Below, piece after piece: positions 1-6,398 of a stretch of DNA of 8,985 nt (the stretch's first letter is position 1; the number at the start of each line of letters is the position of its first letter). The notes beneath the pieces are model-generated. The model was given only the letters and a program-made list of their open reading frames with translations, was not told where the DNA came from and did no database searches. Made by a program: the position numbers and the translations under genes. Origin of the DNA: Actinomycetota bacterium (GTDB lineage Bacteria; Actinomycetota; Actinomycetes; Streptosporangiales; Streptosporangiaceae); NCBI GenBank assembly GCA_003140115.1, contig PLIQ01000234.1:1-8985 (forward strand). The letters run 5' to 3'.

Positions 1-268
1 CGGCGCTCTCAGACCCTGGCCTCAGCACGGCAGCCCGGCGGGCACGACAGCAGCACGGGCGCCAGCGGTCACAGGGTAACCACGACCTCGACCGTCAGCC
101 GCCGGGCGCAGTTGGCGCGGTCCCCGCTACGGGGCCGAGGGCACACGCGCCCCATCCGGGATGCATCATCCTCGCAAGAGGAAGGCAACGTATTCCGTAG
201 CACCGGTAGCAAGCCACAACCATTGGCTCGGTGAGCGAGCCCGCGTGTGACGAGAGGGGCTGACGGGT
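1..268. other. No convincing gene; left-edge intergenic or unresolved stretch
   Basis: I checked all six frames. A plus frame stays open from base 1 to a TGA at 232-234 (about 77 codons), but its translation is Arg/Ser-rich and low in hydrophobic residues, with no family I recognise. A minus-strand frame that ends at 69 overlaps the neighbouring gene for most of its length and reads like a shadow. Bases 150-240 are less GC-rich than the surroundings, as expected for non-coding DNA here. A partial gene running off the left edge cannot be excluded. Confidence 0.5.
225..241 (-). terminator. Small hairpin downstream of the 465-aa gene
   Basis: GGCTCG (225-230) and CGAGCC (236-241) form a perfect 6-bp stem around a 5-base loop, 27 bases past the stop codon of the minus-strand gene. 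There is no clear U-tract, but many actinobacterial terminators lack one. It could equally be a chance palindrome. Confidence 0.3.
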
Positions 269-1666
269 TTACCCGAGGCCCAGGTGGTGGCGGGGACGCA
301 GGGCGCGGGAGAGCAGGGCCGAGAGGGCGGCGGCGACTCCGGCACCCGTGAGCGAGAGCGGGGCGGTGAAGCTGCGCTCGCTGCCCAGCAGGTGCAGCGC
401 CCACAGCCGGTGCCGCAGGGTATAGAGCTCGGTGCGCACCGCGCTGGCCAGGCCGGTGCTGCTGCCCGCCGCCCAGCCCTCGACGCCGTGGATGTCGGTT
501 AGCAGCCTGGTCAGGTCGTCGTACCCGGTCGGCCCGCTGGTGAGGATGACGAGCAGCGCGGCCTCGCGTACCGCGACCGAGAAGTCCGGCTGCGGCCCGT
601 CGTCGGGACCGATCAGCGCGGCCGTGCCGATGTGCCACCGGACCGCCGGGTCCGTGACCATCAGCTTGCCCGTCTTGGTCAGCACCAGGCTGGTGCGGCT
701 GCGCCGGATGGCGCCCATCTCGGCTTGTGCCATCCCGCGCAGGGTGTGGAGCGGGAACACGTCCAGCTCCTGGCGCAGCGTGCCGACCAGCTGGTCGCGC
801 CAGCCGAACGTGTCGACCGCCTCGGTGACCAGCGCGGGCGCGATGTAGTGCCGGGCGGTGAGCCTGAGTCCCTCGTCCGCGTGACCGAGCAGCCAGCGCA
901 GCGTGGGCAGCGGGTCGTCGGGCAACGCCGGCGGCTCGAGCAGGCGGGGGATGAGCGCGCGGGCCAGCCGGGACCGCTCTCCGGGGCGGCCGTGCGCCCA
1001 CGCGTCGATCCGCTCGGCGCTGATACGGCCGAGCCAGGTGTCAGTGCCGAGCGAGCCATCACTGCCGAGCGAGCCGTCAGCGACGTGCCCCGAGTCGTCA
1101 CCGGCCTGAGCCGGACGGGGCAGCACGGCCTCGCTGCGGCCGGTCAGCCAGCGGTTGACCAGCTCCACGCGCTTGGTCCGCCAGCCGCGGGTCCCCACGC
1201 TCAGCTCGCCGGAGGCGAAGGCCAGCTCGAGCGCGGCCGCGCAGGCGTCGTACGCCGCGCGCTCCTGCGGTCCCATTACCGAACCCCAGGCCAGCAGGTC
1301 GGTGTCCGGCGGGGCCGCATTCGATGCTTCGATGGCCTCGGTATAGGAGGCGATGCCCTCTTCGTGCCCGGCCGCATAGGCCGTGATGATCCGTTCGGTC
1401 CCGGCCGACGAACACACCCCCGCGTACCGGTCCAGGCCCGCCAGCATGAACAGGCGGCCGAGCGCCTTGGCCACCCCGACCCGGCCCGGCGTGGACATCG
1501 GCCACTTGACCGGGAGCGCGTACCAGAGGAATTCCTGCAGGCGCAGCAGCGAGATGGTCTCCAGGCCCTCGTCACCGGTCAGCCAGGCCAAGGCCGCCTT
1601 CGCGTCTCCGGCTGCCTCCGGATCCTCGCGCGTCAGGGTCTCCAGCGCCTGGCTTTCTGTCATCAT
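269..1666 (-). CDS. Uncharacterised 465-aa actinobacterial protein
   Basis: I cannot name a function. No signal peptide or clear membrane helix is visible, so the protein is probably cytoplasmic. Residues 1-180 look helical and compact. Residues 190-212 are a Gly/Ser/Asp linker containing three degenerate hexapeptides (DGSLGS, DGSLGT, DTWLGR). Residues about 265-350 run LRLTARHYIAPALV, then a Gly-Trp, then FPLHTLRGMAQ and LVLTKTGKLMVTDPAVRW. This resembles the winged-helix-like region I recall at the C-terminus of many actinobacterial proteins, some of them pRiA4b ORF-3-like: a 'lT..G.l....v' half, then 'l.lT..Gr.l..dp..lw'. That comparison is from memory and is inference. Two ATG codons sit in tandem at 1666 and 1663 with no strong ribosome binding site, so the exact start is uncertain. 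The gene is divergent from a methyltransferase, with a 107-bp shared upstream region. Confidence 0.8.
   Translation of the reverse strand: MMTESQALETLTREDPEAAGDAKAALAWLTGDEGLETISLLRLQEFLWYALPVKWPMSTPGRVGVAKALGRLFMLAGLDRYAGVCSSAGTERIITAYAAGHEEGIASYTEAIEASNAAPPDTDLLAWGSVMGPQERAAYDACAAALELAFASGELSVGTRGWRTKRVELVNRWLTGRSEAVLPRPAQAGDDSGHVADGSLGSDGSLGTDTWLGRISAERIDAWAHGRPGERSRLARALIPRLLEPPALPDDPLPTLRWLLGHADEGLRLTARHYIAPALVTEAVDTFGWRDQLVGTLRQELDVFPLHTLRGMAQAEMGAIRRSRTSLVLTKTGKLMVTDPAVRWHIGTAALIGPDDGPQPDFSVAVREAALLVILTSGPTGYDDLTRLLTDIHGVEGWAAGSSTGLASAVRTELYTLRHRLWALHLLGSERSFTAPLSLTGAGVAAALSALLSRALRPRHHLGLG
1045..1080 (-). repeat. 18-bp tandem duplication inside the 465-aa gene
   Basis: Bases 1045-1062 and 1063-1080 are 16/18 identical, and 1027-1044 matches the second copy at about 14/18. 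In protein this gives three degenerate hexapeptides, D-[GT]-[SW]-L-G-x, between the N- and C-terminal parts. The unit is a multiple of three, so the frame is kept. It looks like a slippage-expanded linker. Confidence 0.7.
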
Positions 1667-1680
1667 GACGGACAGTCTGC

Positions 1681-1695
1681 CGCAGCGCCGCTGCG
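1681..1695. promoter_or_regulatory. Inverted repeat in divergent promoter region
   Basis: CGCAGC and GCTGCG flank a 3-base centre as a perfect 6-bp dyad. It lies between the start of the 465-aa gene (1666) and the methyltransferase (1774), so it is placed to act on either. In such GC-rich DNA short dyads arise by chance, and no regulator is identified. Confidence 0.25.
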
Positions 1696-1773
1696 CGCGG
1701 CTAGTGCGCGTTTTGCCGCGCTGAGCCGCGGTCGGCGGCGCGGCCAGGGGGCCCGGTCGGGCATCATGGTCGG

Positions 1774-2580
1774 GTGCCTGGAATCTATGAAGAACCGGAG
1801 CTCTACGAGGCCGCGTGTGCCTACCGTGACGTGCCGGGCGAGGTGAGTGCGCTGCTCCGGTGGTCCGGCAAGCACCGGGGCTCAGATACCGGTCCGCTGC
1901 GCTCGGTTCTGGAACTCGCGGCGGGACCGGCCGAACACTCCCGCGAGCTGGCGCGCCGGGGCCTGGACGCCACCACGCTGGATCTCAGCCCGGCGATGTG
2001 CGCGCGGGCCCGGGAGCTGGCGGCGGCGGACGCGATCAGCCTGACCGTCATCCAGGCCGATATGCGGGACTTCAGCCTCTCCCGCCAGTTCGATCTCGCC
2101 ATCACCATGCTCAACTCGCTGTGCCACCTGCTGACGCTCGACGACCTGCTCCAGCATCTGGCCTGCGTGGCGCGTCATGTGGCCCCGGGCGGCCTGTACA
2201 TCGTCGAGTTCGCGCATCCGGCTGACTTCTTCGCCGCCGAGCGCCGGACCAGCAGCGAGTGGCGCAGCGAGGTCAACGGCGGGGCGGTCAGCGTGCGCTG
2301 GGGCGGCGGGTCGGACGAGATCGACCCGATCACGCAGGTCACCAGGGAACACGTCAGCGTCACCTATCGCAAGCGGGGCGGCGGCGTGCGCACGGTCACC
2401 GACCTGGTGCCCAACCGGTTCTGGACCGCCACCGAGCTGACCGCGGCGATCCGGCTCGCGGGCGGCTTCGCCGTCGTGGCCAGCTACGGGAACTTCGAGG
2501 CCGACGCGCCCGTGACGGCGCCGGACGCCTGGCGGATGATCCTGGTCCTGCGCCGCGAGGACACGTCCCCGGCTAGCTGA
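1774..2580 (+). CDS. Class I SAM-dependent methyltransferase
   Basis: This is a predicted cytoplasmic enzyme that transfers a methyl group from S-adenosylmethionine; the acceptor is unknown. The Rossmann-type motifs are in order. Motif I is VLELAAGPAEHS (residues 45-56). An acidic strand-2 end is TLDLSP, with Asp70 expected to contact the ribose. The strand-3 motif is QADMRDF (94-100). Motif IV is FDLAITMLNSLCHL (106-119), and the post-motif is VARHVAPGGLYIVEFAHPAD (132-151). The C-terminal half, including FWTATEL and the DAWRMILVLRR ending, matches a common actinobacterial methyltransferase family of about 250-270 aa, so the gene looks complete. The GTG start gives the N-terminus IYEEPELYE. 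No Shine-Dalgarno sequence sits at a useful distance, so translation may be leaderless; CATCAT lies at -12 to -7. Small-molecule methylation is likelier than nucleic acid methylation, but that is inference. Confidence 0.9.
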   Translation: MPGIYEEPELYEAACAYRDVPGEVSALLRWSGKHRGSDTGPLRSVLELAAGPAEHSRELARRGLDATTLDLSPAMCARARELAAADAISLTVIQADMRDFSLSRQFDLAITMLNSLCHLLTLDDLLQHLACVARHVAPGGLYIVEFAHPADFFAAERRTSSEWRSEVNGGAVSVRWGGGSDEIDPITQVTREHVSVTYRKRGGGVRTVTDLVPNRFWTATELTAAIRLAGGFAVVASYGNFEADAPVTAPDAWRMILVLRREDTSPAS

Positions 2581-2622
2581 GCGCGGTCCTCGATGACACC
2601 ATATTTATGCCGAACGAATCGT

Positions 2623-2652
2623 GGTGCGTGCCCCGGGATCCCTCGGCGCACC
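2623..2652. terminator. Hairpin between convergent genes, likely bidirectional terminator
   Basis: GGTGC-GT-GCC (2623-2632) pairs with GGCGCACC (2645-2652), giving an 8-bp stem with a 2-base bulge and a 12-base loop. The loop holds a further GGG/CCC pair. It lies between the stops of the methyltransferase (2580) and the minus-strand small gene (2665), where a shared terminator is expected. There is no U-tract. Confidence 0.45.
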
Positions 2653-2664
2653 GCCCCGGGCCGC

Positions 2665-2883
2665 TCATCCCGGCAGGCAGCGGAGCTCGACCAGCTCCAG
2701 CCCGAGCGCTTCGAGCCTGGCGATCACGCCGTACAGCGCCGCCTGGTCCTGGAGGCAACCCGTCAGCAGCGTGTCCCCGCCGTCGGACTGAACGGCCAGG
2801 GCCAGGAATGCGCGCCGCATTTTCGGTCCGAGGTGGCCGCGAACCCGGATCTGGTAAATCTGCTGCCGCGGATCGCGGGTCAT
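2665..2883 (-). CDS. Small conserved actinobacterial protein, 72 aa, unknown function
   Basis: The protein begins MTRDPRQQIYQIRVRGHLGP and ends LGLELVELRCLPG. This pattern (xRDPRQ..Y.IRV.GHLG, then DTLLTG.L.DQAALYGV, then LGLELVE.R.LPG) is one I recognise from small hypothetical proteins common in streptomycetes and relatives. No function is known to me. It is soluble, with likely beta-strands at 9-16 and 63-70 and a helix at 45-61, which suggests a small alpha/beta fold. The ATG at 2883 is well supported: AAGGGG (2893-2888 on the minus strand) lies a few bases upstream. It is convergent with the methyltransferase and divergent from the LuxR-type regulator, sharing a 123-bp upstream region with it. 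It could therefore be under the same operator. The long plus-strand frame over this gene looks like a shadow. Confidence 0.8.
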   Translation of the reverse strand: MTRDPRQQIYQIRVRGHLGPKMRRAFLALAVQSDGGDTLLTGCLQDQAALYGVIARLEALGLELVELRCLPG

Positions 2884-2956
2884 CGCGCCCCTTCCCGTGC
2901 GTTCCGTGTACTCGACTGGCGCTGCCCAGCATGGCCGGACCCTGGGTGAGCAGTCA

Positions 2957-2973
2957 TCGCACGCACTGTGCTA
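2957..2973 (+). promoter_or_regulatory. Putative operator upstream of the LuxR-type regulator (copy 1 of shared dyad)
   Basis: TCGCACGCACTGTGCTA is an imperfect dyad (TCGCAC and GTGCTA). It matches the perfect palindrome at 5682-5698 at 13 of 17 positions, with the same spacing. Its centre is about 42 bases before the preferred regulator start. The flanking base on the 5' side (C-A-T-C) is also conserved. It lies in the divergent gap, so it could serve the 72-aa gene as well. Confidence 0.55.
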
Positions 2974-2975
2974 TT

Positions 2976-2992
2976 CGCGGGAGTTTTCCGCG
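2976..2992. promoter_or_regulatory. Inverted repeat just downstream of the putative operator
   Basis: CGCGGGA and TTCCGCG flank the 3-base centre GTT; 6 of 7 positions pair. It begins 3 bases after the shared dyad and ends about 14 bases before the preferred start of the regulator. It could be a second operator, a 5'-leader hairpin, or chance. Confidence 0.25.
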
Positions 2993-3006
2993 CTCGAGGC
3001 GTGTTG

Positions 3007-4203
3007 GTGATAAACATGCCGGGTGGTAGGCAGCCTGCCGGGGGAGTCGTTTCCCGCCACGCCCTGTTCTCCCAGCTCACCGGAGCGGGACGGGTGACGG
3101 TGCTGTCGGCGCCGGCGGGGAGCGGGAAGACGGTCCTGCTTCGCTCCTGGATCGCCGAGGCGGGCCTGGCCGAGCGGGCCGCCTGGGTGTCGGTGCACGG
3201 CGAGGATCGCGACCCGCAGCGGTTCCTGCTCTCGCTGGCCGACGCGCTGCGCGACACGGTCACCGGGTCGAAACTGGTGCGGCCGCTGACGGCCACGCCC
3301 GACCTGGACGGCTGGGCCATCGTCGAATGGCTGCTGCACGACCTGCACTCGCTGTCGGACCCGGTCTGGCTGGTCATCGACGACCTGCACGAGCTGCATT
3401 CAGACCGGGCCCTGCGCCAGCTCGAGCTGCTGGTCATGCGCGCCCCGGTGCAGCTGCGGTTCGTCTTCGCCAGCCGCCATGACCTGCAGCTGGGGTTGCA
3501 CCGCCTGCGCCTGGACGGGGAGCTGACCGAGATCCGCGCCGCCGACCTCCGTTTCACCCTGGGTGAGTCCCGCGACCTGCTGGACGCGGCCGGGGTACAG
3601 CTGCCCGACCCGGCCCTGGCGCTGTTGTACGAGCGCACCGAGGGCTGGGCGGCCGGGTTGCGGCTGGCGGCGTTGTCGCTGGCCGGGCACCCCGACCCAG
3701 AGCTGTTCGCCACGGGCTTCTCCGGCAGCGAACGAACGGTGTCCGAGTACCTCCTGGCCGAAGTCCTCGGGCGCCAGCCCAAGCAGGTCAGGCGGCTGCT
3801 GGTGCGGACCTCGGTGCTGGAGCGGGTGAACGGCGAGCTCGCCGACCTGCTGACCGGGAGCTCCGGCGGGGGCCGGATCCTGCGGGAGCTGGAACAGGCC
3901 AACGCGTTCGTGGTCGCGCTGGATGCCCAGCGGTCCTGGTTCCATTACCACGCCCTGTTCGCCGACCTGCTGCAGCTCGAGCTGCTGGATACCACCGCAC
4001 AGGACGAGCTGGCCCGGCTGCATGGCGCGGCCGCCGCTTGGTTCGGCGAGCACGGGTTCCCGGTCGAGGCGGTGCGCCACGCTCAGGCGGCCCAGACTGG
4101 CACCTGGCCGGCCGGCTGCTCGCCGATCACTGGTTCGGCCTCGCCCTGGACGGAAAGGCCGCCACCGCGGACGATCTGCTGTGCGGCTTTCCCCACGACG
4201 TGA
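3007..4203 (+). CDS. LuxR-family regulator, N-terminal ATPase part (frameshifted)
   Basis: This is the STAND-type nucleotide-binding half of a MalT-like transcription regulator. The Walker A motif is SAPAGSGKT (residues 34-42, Lys41). The Walker B motif is VWLVIDDLHEL (120-130, Asp125/Asp126). They are followed by RFVFASRHD (151-159), the LTEIRAADLRFTLGES segment (173-188), ERTEGWAAGLRLAALSL (209-225) and FHYHALFADLLQ (312-322), all typical of this family. In MalT the ATPase binds ATP and controls multimerisation on DNA when an inducer is present; the inducer here is unknown. I prefer the GTG at 3007 because GAGG (2996-2999) lies 7 bases upstream. GTG 2968 lies inside the putative operator, and ATG 3016 is also possible. 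Residues 1-363 are genuine; the last 35 or so are out of frame after the missing base near 4095. Confidence 0.8.
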   Translation: MINMPGGRQPAGGVVSRHALFSQLTGAGRVTVLSAPAGSGKTVLLRSWIAEAGLAERAAWVSVHGEDRDPQRFLLSLADALRDTVTGSKLVRPLTATPDLDGWAIVEWLLHDLHSLSDPVWLVIDDLHELHSDRALRQLELLVMRAPVQLRFVFASRHDLQLGLHRLRLDGELTEIRAADLRFTLGESRDLLDAAGVQLPDPALALLYERTEGWAAGLRLAALSLAGHPDPELFATGFSGSERTVSEYLLAEVLGRQPKQVRRLLVRTSVLERVNGELADLLTGSSGGGRILRELEQANAFVVALDAQRSWFHYHALFADLLQLELLDTTAQDELARLHGAAAAWFGEHGFPVEAVRHAQAAQTGTWPAGCSPITGSASPWTERPPPRTICCAAFPTT

Positions 4204-5669
4204 TCGCCGCCGATCCCGAGCTGACCATCCTGCTGGCCGCCCGCGAGCTGAACCAGGGAGCGCTCGCCGACGCCGAGCGCCACCTCCAGCTCGCCGCCGA
4301 AGGATCGGAGTCGGTGGCCGCCGGCCGGCGCGGGCACCTGCAGATCGCGCTCGGCGTGCAGCGGCTCACCCTGGCCCGGCTCCGCGGCGACCTCCCGGTC
4401 GCGCTCGAGGAGGCGCGGCGCCTGCTGACGCCGGCCGGGACCCAGGCCGCCGCGCAGTTCGGGCCGGGCGAGGAGTTGCGCGCGGTGGCGCTGCTCAGCC
4501 TGGGTGCCACCGAGTGGCGGACCGGCCGGCTCGAGGAGGCCGAGCGGCATCTGGAGCAGGCCAGGGAGCTGGCGGTCCGCGTCGGTCGGCCGTACCTGGA
4601 GTTCGCTAGCCTCGTCTTCGGGGCGAGGGCGGTCACGGCGCGATCGTTTGCGCTGGTCACGGAGTTCAGCATGCAGGCCATCCAGCTGGCCGGGCGGCAC
4701 GGCTGGACCGACGACCCGCTCACCGGTGACGCCTACCTGGTACTAGGCGCCTCGCTGGTGTGGCGGGGACGCCTCGAAGAGGCGGAACCATGGATCGAGC
4801 GGGCCGAGCGTGCCGTGCGAGCCGAGGCCGAGCCCGCCGCGGCGCTCGGGCTGCACTACGTCCGGGCGCACTTCGAGCTCGCGCACGGCCGCGCGGCGGA
4901 CGCCCTGGCCGCCTTCCAGGCCGCCGAGCGGCAGGCGGAGCGGCTCGTCGGTCCGCATCCGCTCGCCACCCAGGTCCGCGCGGCGCTGCTGCAAACCCTG
5001 GTCCGGATGGGCGGGGCCGAACGCGTCGAGCAGACCCTGGCCGAGCTCGATGACAAGGAACGCGAAACCGGGGAGATGCACGCTGCCCTGGCGGTGCTGC
5101 GGCTGGACCAGGGGGACCCGCGGGCGGCGGCCCTGGCCCTGGAGCCCGTCCTGGACGGCTCCGCCCCCGTCACCCGGCGGGCCTCGCTGAGCGAGGCCTT
5201 CGTGCTGGAGGCGGCCGCGCGCGACGCGCTCGGCGACTCCGCCGCCGCCGCGCGGGCCCTGGAGCAGGCGCTGGATATCGCCGAACCCGACGGCGCGGTC
5301 CTGCCGTTCCTGCTGCATCCCGTTCCGGGGCTGCTCGAGCGCCATCCCCGGCATCGCACCGTGCACGCCTCGCTGATCGCCGAGATCATGAGCCTGCTCG
5401 GCGGCGCGAGCAGCTCCGCCGCTCCGGCCGAAGACAAGTCATCGCCGCGCGAGCCCCTCAGCGAGAGCGAAACCCGCGTCCTGCGCTACCTGCCCACCGA
5501 CCTGTCCGCCCGCGAGATCGCTGATGAGCTGTTCCTCTCGTGGTACACGGTCAAGACACACATGCGTCACCTGTACGCCAAGCTCGGCACGCATACCCGC
5601 CACGAGACCGTGCAGCGGGCCCGCGCCCTCGGCTTGCTCGCGCCCTCGCCGCACCGGCTTACCGGCTGA
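4038..5669 (+). CDS. LuxR-family regulator, C-terminal repeat and HTH part (frameshifted)
   Basis: This frame carries the rest of the MalT-like regulator. The first 19 codons from the TTG at 4038 are out of frame and probably never used; genuine sequence begins DWHLAGRLLADHWFGLALDG. Residues about 20-460 are Ala/Leu/Glu-rich helical hairpins of the TPR-like type seen in MalT, which form the effector-sensing superhelix. Residues about 474-533 are a LuxR-type helix-turn-helix: LSESETRVLRYLPTDLSARE, then IADELFLSWYTVKTHMRHLY, then AKLGTHTRHE. The recognition helix has SWYTVKTH where many homologues have SVNTVKTH. No good ribosome binding site precedes TTG 4038 or GTG 4200, so separate expression is doubtful. 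The gene ends 12 bases before the palindrome at 5682-5698, ahead of the SPW gene. Confidence 0.8.
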   Translation: MVRRARVPGRGGAPRSGGPDWHLAGRLLADHWFGLALDGKAATADDLLCGFPHDVIAADPELTILLAARELNQGALADAERHLQLAAEGSESVAAGRRGHLQIALGVQRLTLARLRGDLPVALEEARRLLTPAGTQAAAQFGPGEELRAVALLSLGATEWRTGRLEEAERHLEQARELAVRVGRPYLEFASLVFGARAVTARSFALVTEFSMQAIQLAGRHGWTDDPLTGDAYLVLGASLVWRGRLEEAEPWIERAERAVRAEAEPAAALGLHYVRAHFELAHGRAADALAAFQAAERQAERLVGPHPLATQVRAALLQTLVRMGGAERVEQTLAELDDKERETGEMHAALAVLRLDQGDPRAAALALEPVLDGSAPVTRRASLSEAFVLEAAARDALGDSAAAARALEQALDIAEPDGAVLPFLLHPVPGLLERHPRHRTVHASLIAEIMSLLGGASSSAAPAEDKSSPREPLSESETRVLRYLPTDLSAREIADELFLSWYTVKTHMRHLYAKLGTHTRHETVQRARALGLLAPSPHRLTG

Positions 5670-5681
5670 ACCAGCCAGACA

Positions 5682-5698
5682 TCGCACAGTCTGTGCGA
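5682..5698 (+). promoter_or_regulatory. Putative operator upstream of the SPW gene (copy 2, perfect palindrome)
   Basis: TCGCACAG-T-CTGTGCGA is a perfect 8-bp inverted repeat around one base. It lies between the regulator stop (5669) and the SPW start (5768), centred 78 bases before the ATG. The same CATCGCAC-NNN-CTGTGC pattern occurs upstream of the regulator at 2955-2971. A dimeric HTH protein is the expected binder, and the adjacent LuxR-type regulator is the natural candidate. It could also act as a hairpin at the end of the regulator mRNA, though the second copy upstream of the regulator argues for DNA binding. Confidence 0.65.
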
Positions 5699-5751
5699 CG
5701 GCAGCTCACCCCGTCCGGCGTGACGCTTGTGAAAGCGAGCGAGTAACACGC

Positions 5752-5760
5752 AAGGAAGGA
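5752..5760 (+). promoter_or_regulatory. Strong ribosome binding site of the SPW gene
   Basis: AAGGAAGGA ends 7 bases before the ATG at 5768. It fixes that start and predicts efficient translation, in contrast to the weak sites of most neighbours. Confidence 0.85.
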
Positions 5761-5767
5761 ACCTGTC

Positions 5768-6256
5768 ATGTCGACTCCCCTTATCCGCCGTCCGGAGTCC
5801 AACGGCGCCTCTACCTCCAACGGCACCCCCGCCCCCACCGTCATGGCCGCGGCCCCCGGTCTGGCCGAGTACGGCCTGCCGGCCACCTCGCGCGACCTCG
5901 GCGCTCAGGCGTCCGCCGTGCTCGGCCTGCTGACCGGGCTCTGGGTCGCGCTGTCCCCCTGGTTCATCACGCTCCAGAACACCGGCACCAACGCCACCAC
6001 GGTCAACCTGATCTCCGGCCTGGCGGTGGCGGGGGTGGGCGTCTTCGCGCTGGCTAGCCCGCGCGGGTTCGCTGGCCTCCAGGTCACCAACCTGCTGCTG
6101 GGCGTCTGGCTCATCATCGCCGGACCTATCCTCAGCCAGAAGAACCCGATCACCGACTCGATGTTCTGGTCCAACAGCTGGGCCGGCGGCGTGCTCATCG
6201 CCGTGGCGGCTATCGGCCTGGCCGCCGCCGCCATGCGGCGTCCCGCCCGGCGCTGA
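5768..6256 (+). CDS. SPW-repeat membrane protein, 162 aa
   Basis: This is a small integral membrane protein. After a polar, Ser/Asn/Pro-rich tail of about 43 residues come four predicted membrane helices at roughly 48-67, 78-97, 104-122 and 138-156, ending in the basic tail MRRPARR. The first helix pair contains the signature G-L-W-V-A-L-SPW-F (SPW at 63-65). The second pair repeats it in degenerate form as G-V-W-L-I-I-AGP-I (GP at 119-120). This two-repeat layout is that of the SPW family, whose molecular role is unknown. Both ends are predicted to be on the same side of the membrane; many positive charges flank them, which suggests the cytoplasm. A LuxR-type regulator lies immediately upstream, and the palindrome between them is shared with the regulator's own promoter region. 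Control by that regulator is therefore likely. Confidence 0.9.
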   Translation: MSTPLIRRPESNGASTSNGTPAPTVMAAAPGLAEYGLPATSRDLGAQASAVLGLLTGLWVALSPWFITLQNTGTNATTVNLISGLAVAGVGVFALASPRGFAGLQVTNLLLGVWLIIAGPILSQKNPITDSMFWSNSWAGGVLIAVAAIGLAAAAMRRPARR

Positions 6257-6264
6257 ACCTCCGC

Positions 6265-6300
6265 GGGTGCGAGTCCTGGGCCTACCCAGGGCCCGCACCC
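6265..6300 (+). terminator. Long hairpin terminator after the SPW gene
   Basis: GGGTGCGAGTCCTGGG (6265-6280) and CCCAGGGCCCGCACCC (6285-6300) form a 16-bp stem around a 4-base loop, with one A-C mismatch and one G-U pair. It starts 8 bases past the SPW stop, with no U-tract after it. The polymerase gene converges from the right and ends at 6399, so the hairpin may also stop the leftward operon. Confidence 0.75.
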
Positions 6301-6328
6301 TCGGCCCGCCGTGAAGGAGGACACCGGG

Positions 6329-6340
6329 CCGTCGCGACGG
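6329..6340. repeat. Perfect 12-bp palindrome CCGTCGCGACGG in convergent gap
   Basis: CCGTCGCGACGG is its own reverse complement and is followed one base-step later by the 8-bp palindrome GCGATCGC (6341-6348). It lies between the SPW terminator and the end of the polymerase gene. It could help terminate the leftward operon or bind a protein, or be a chance GC-rich palindrome. Confidence 0.3.
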
Positions 6341-6398
6341 GCGATCGCACCCGGCCGTGGGTCGAGGGAGCGTCACCCGCCGAGCCCCGGCACGACGA

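Larger units (their letters stand above)
3007..5669 (+). pseudogene. MalT-like LuxR-family ATPase regulator, frameshifted (composite gene)
   Basis: Two overlapping reading frames encode consecutive parts of one protein. The first frame is family-like up to ...VRHAQAAQ, ending with codon CAG at 4093-4095. The second frame takes over as DWHLAGRLLADHW, starting with GAC at 4095-4097. Adding one G (CAG-GAC-TGG) rejoins them into about 887 residues, close to the roughly 900 usual for MalT/LAL-type regulators. I therefore infer loss of one G from a GG pair, or a sequencing error. No slippery heptamer is visible at the junction, which argues against programmed frameshifting. The rest of the gene shows no further damage, so the event is recent or artefactual. 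Whether it is a true pseudogene is undecided; the two parts are described separately. Confidence 0.75.

Noticed and set aside
69..1001. Minus-strand frame of 310 codons overlapping the 465-aa gene
   Set aside because: The translation is Arg/Ala/Pro-rich and lies mostly inside the 465-aa gene in another frame, as expected of a shadow in GC-rich DNA.
2607..3029. Plus-strand frame of 140 codons across the 72-aa gene
   Set aside because: It is antisense to a better supported small gene, has Pro/Arg-rich shadow composition, no ribosome binding site, and would run into the regulator's start region.
4090..4100. Programmed -1 frameshifting in the regulator
   Set aside because: No slippery X-XXY-YYZ heptamer and no obvious stimulatory structure at the junction. 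A lost G or a sequencing error is simpler.
5720..5749. GTGACG-18-TAACAC as a promoter for the SPW gene
   Set aside because: The implied transcription start would fall inside or after the ribosome binding site at 5752-5760, so it would make a defective message.
6311..6320. Strong Shine-Dalgarno-like AAGGAGG after the SPW gene
   Set aside because: No ATG, GTG or TTG follows at a useful distance, and the frames beyond it run antisense into the polymerase gene.
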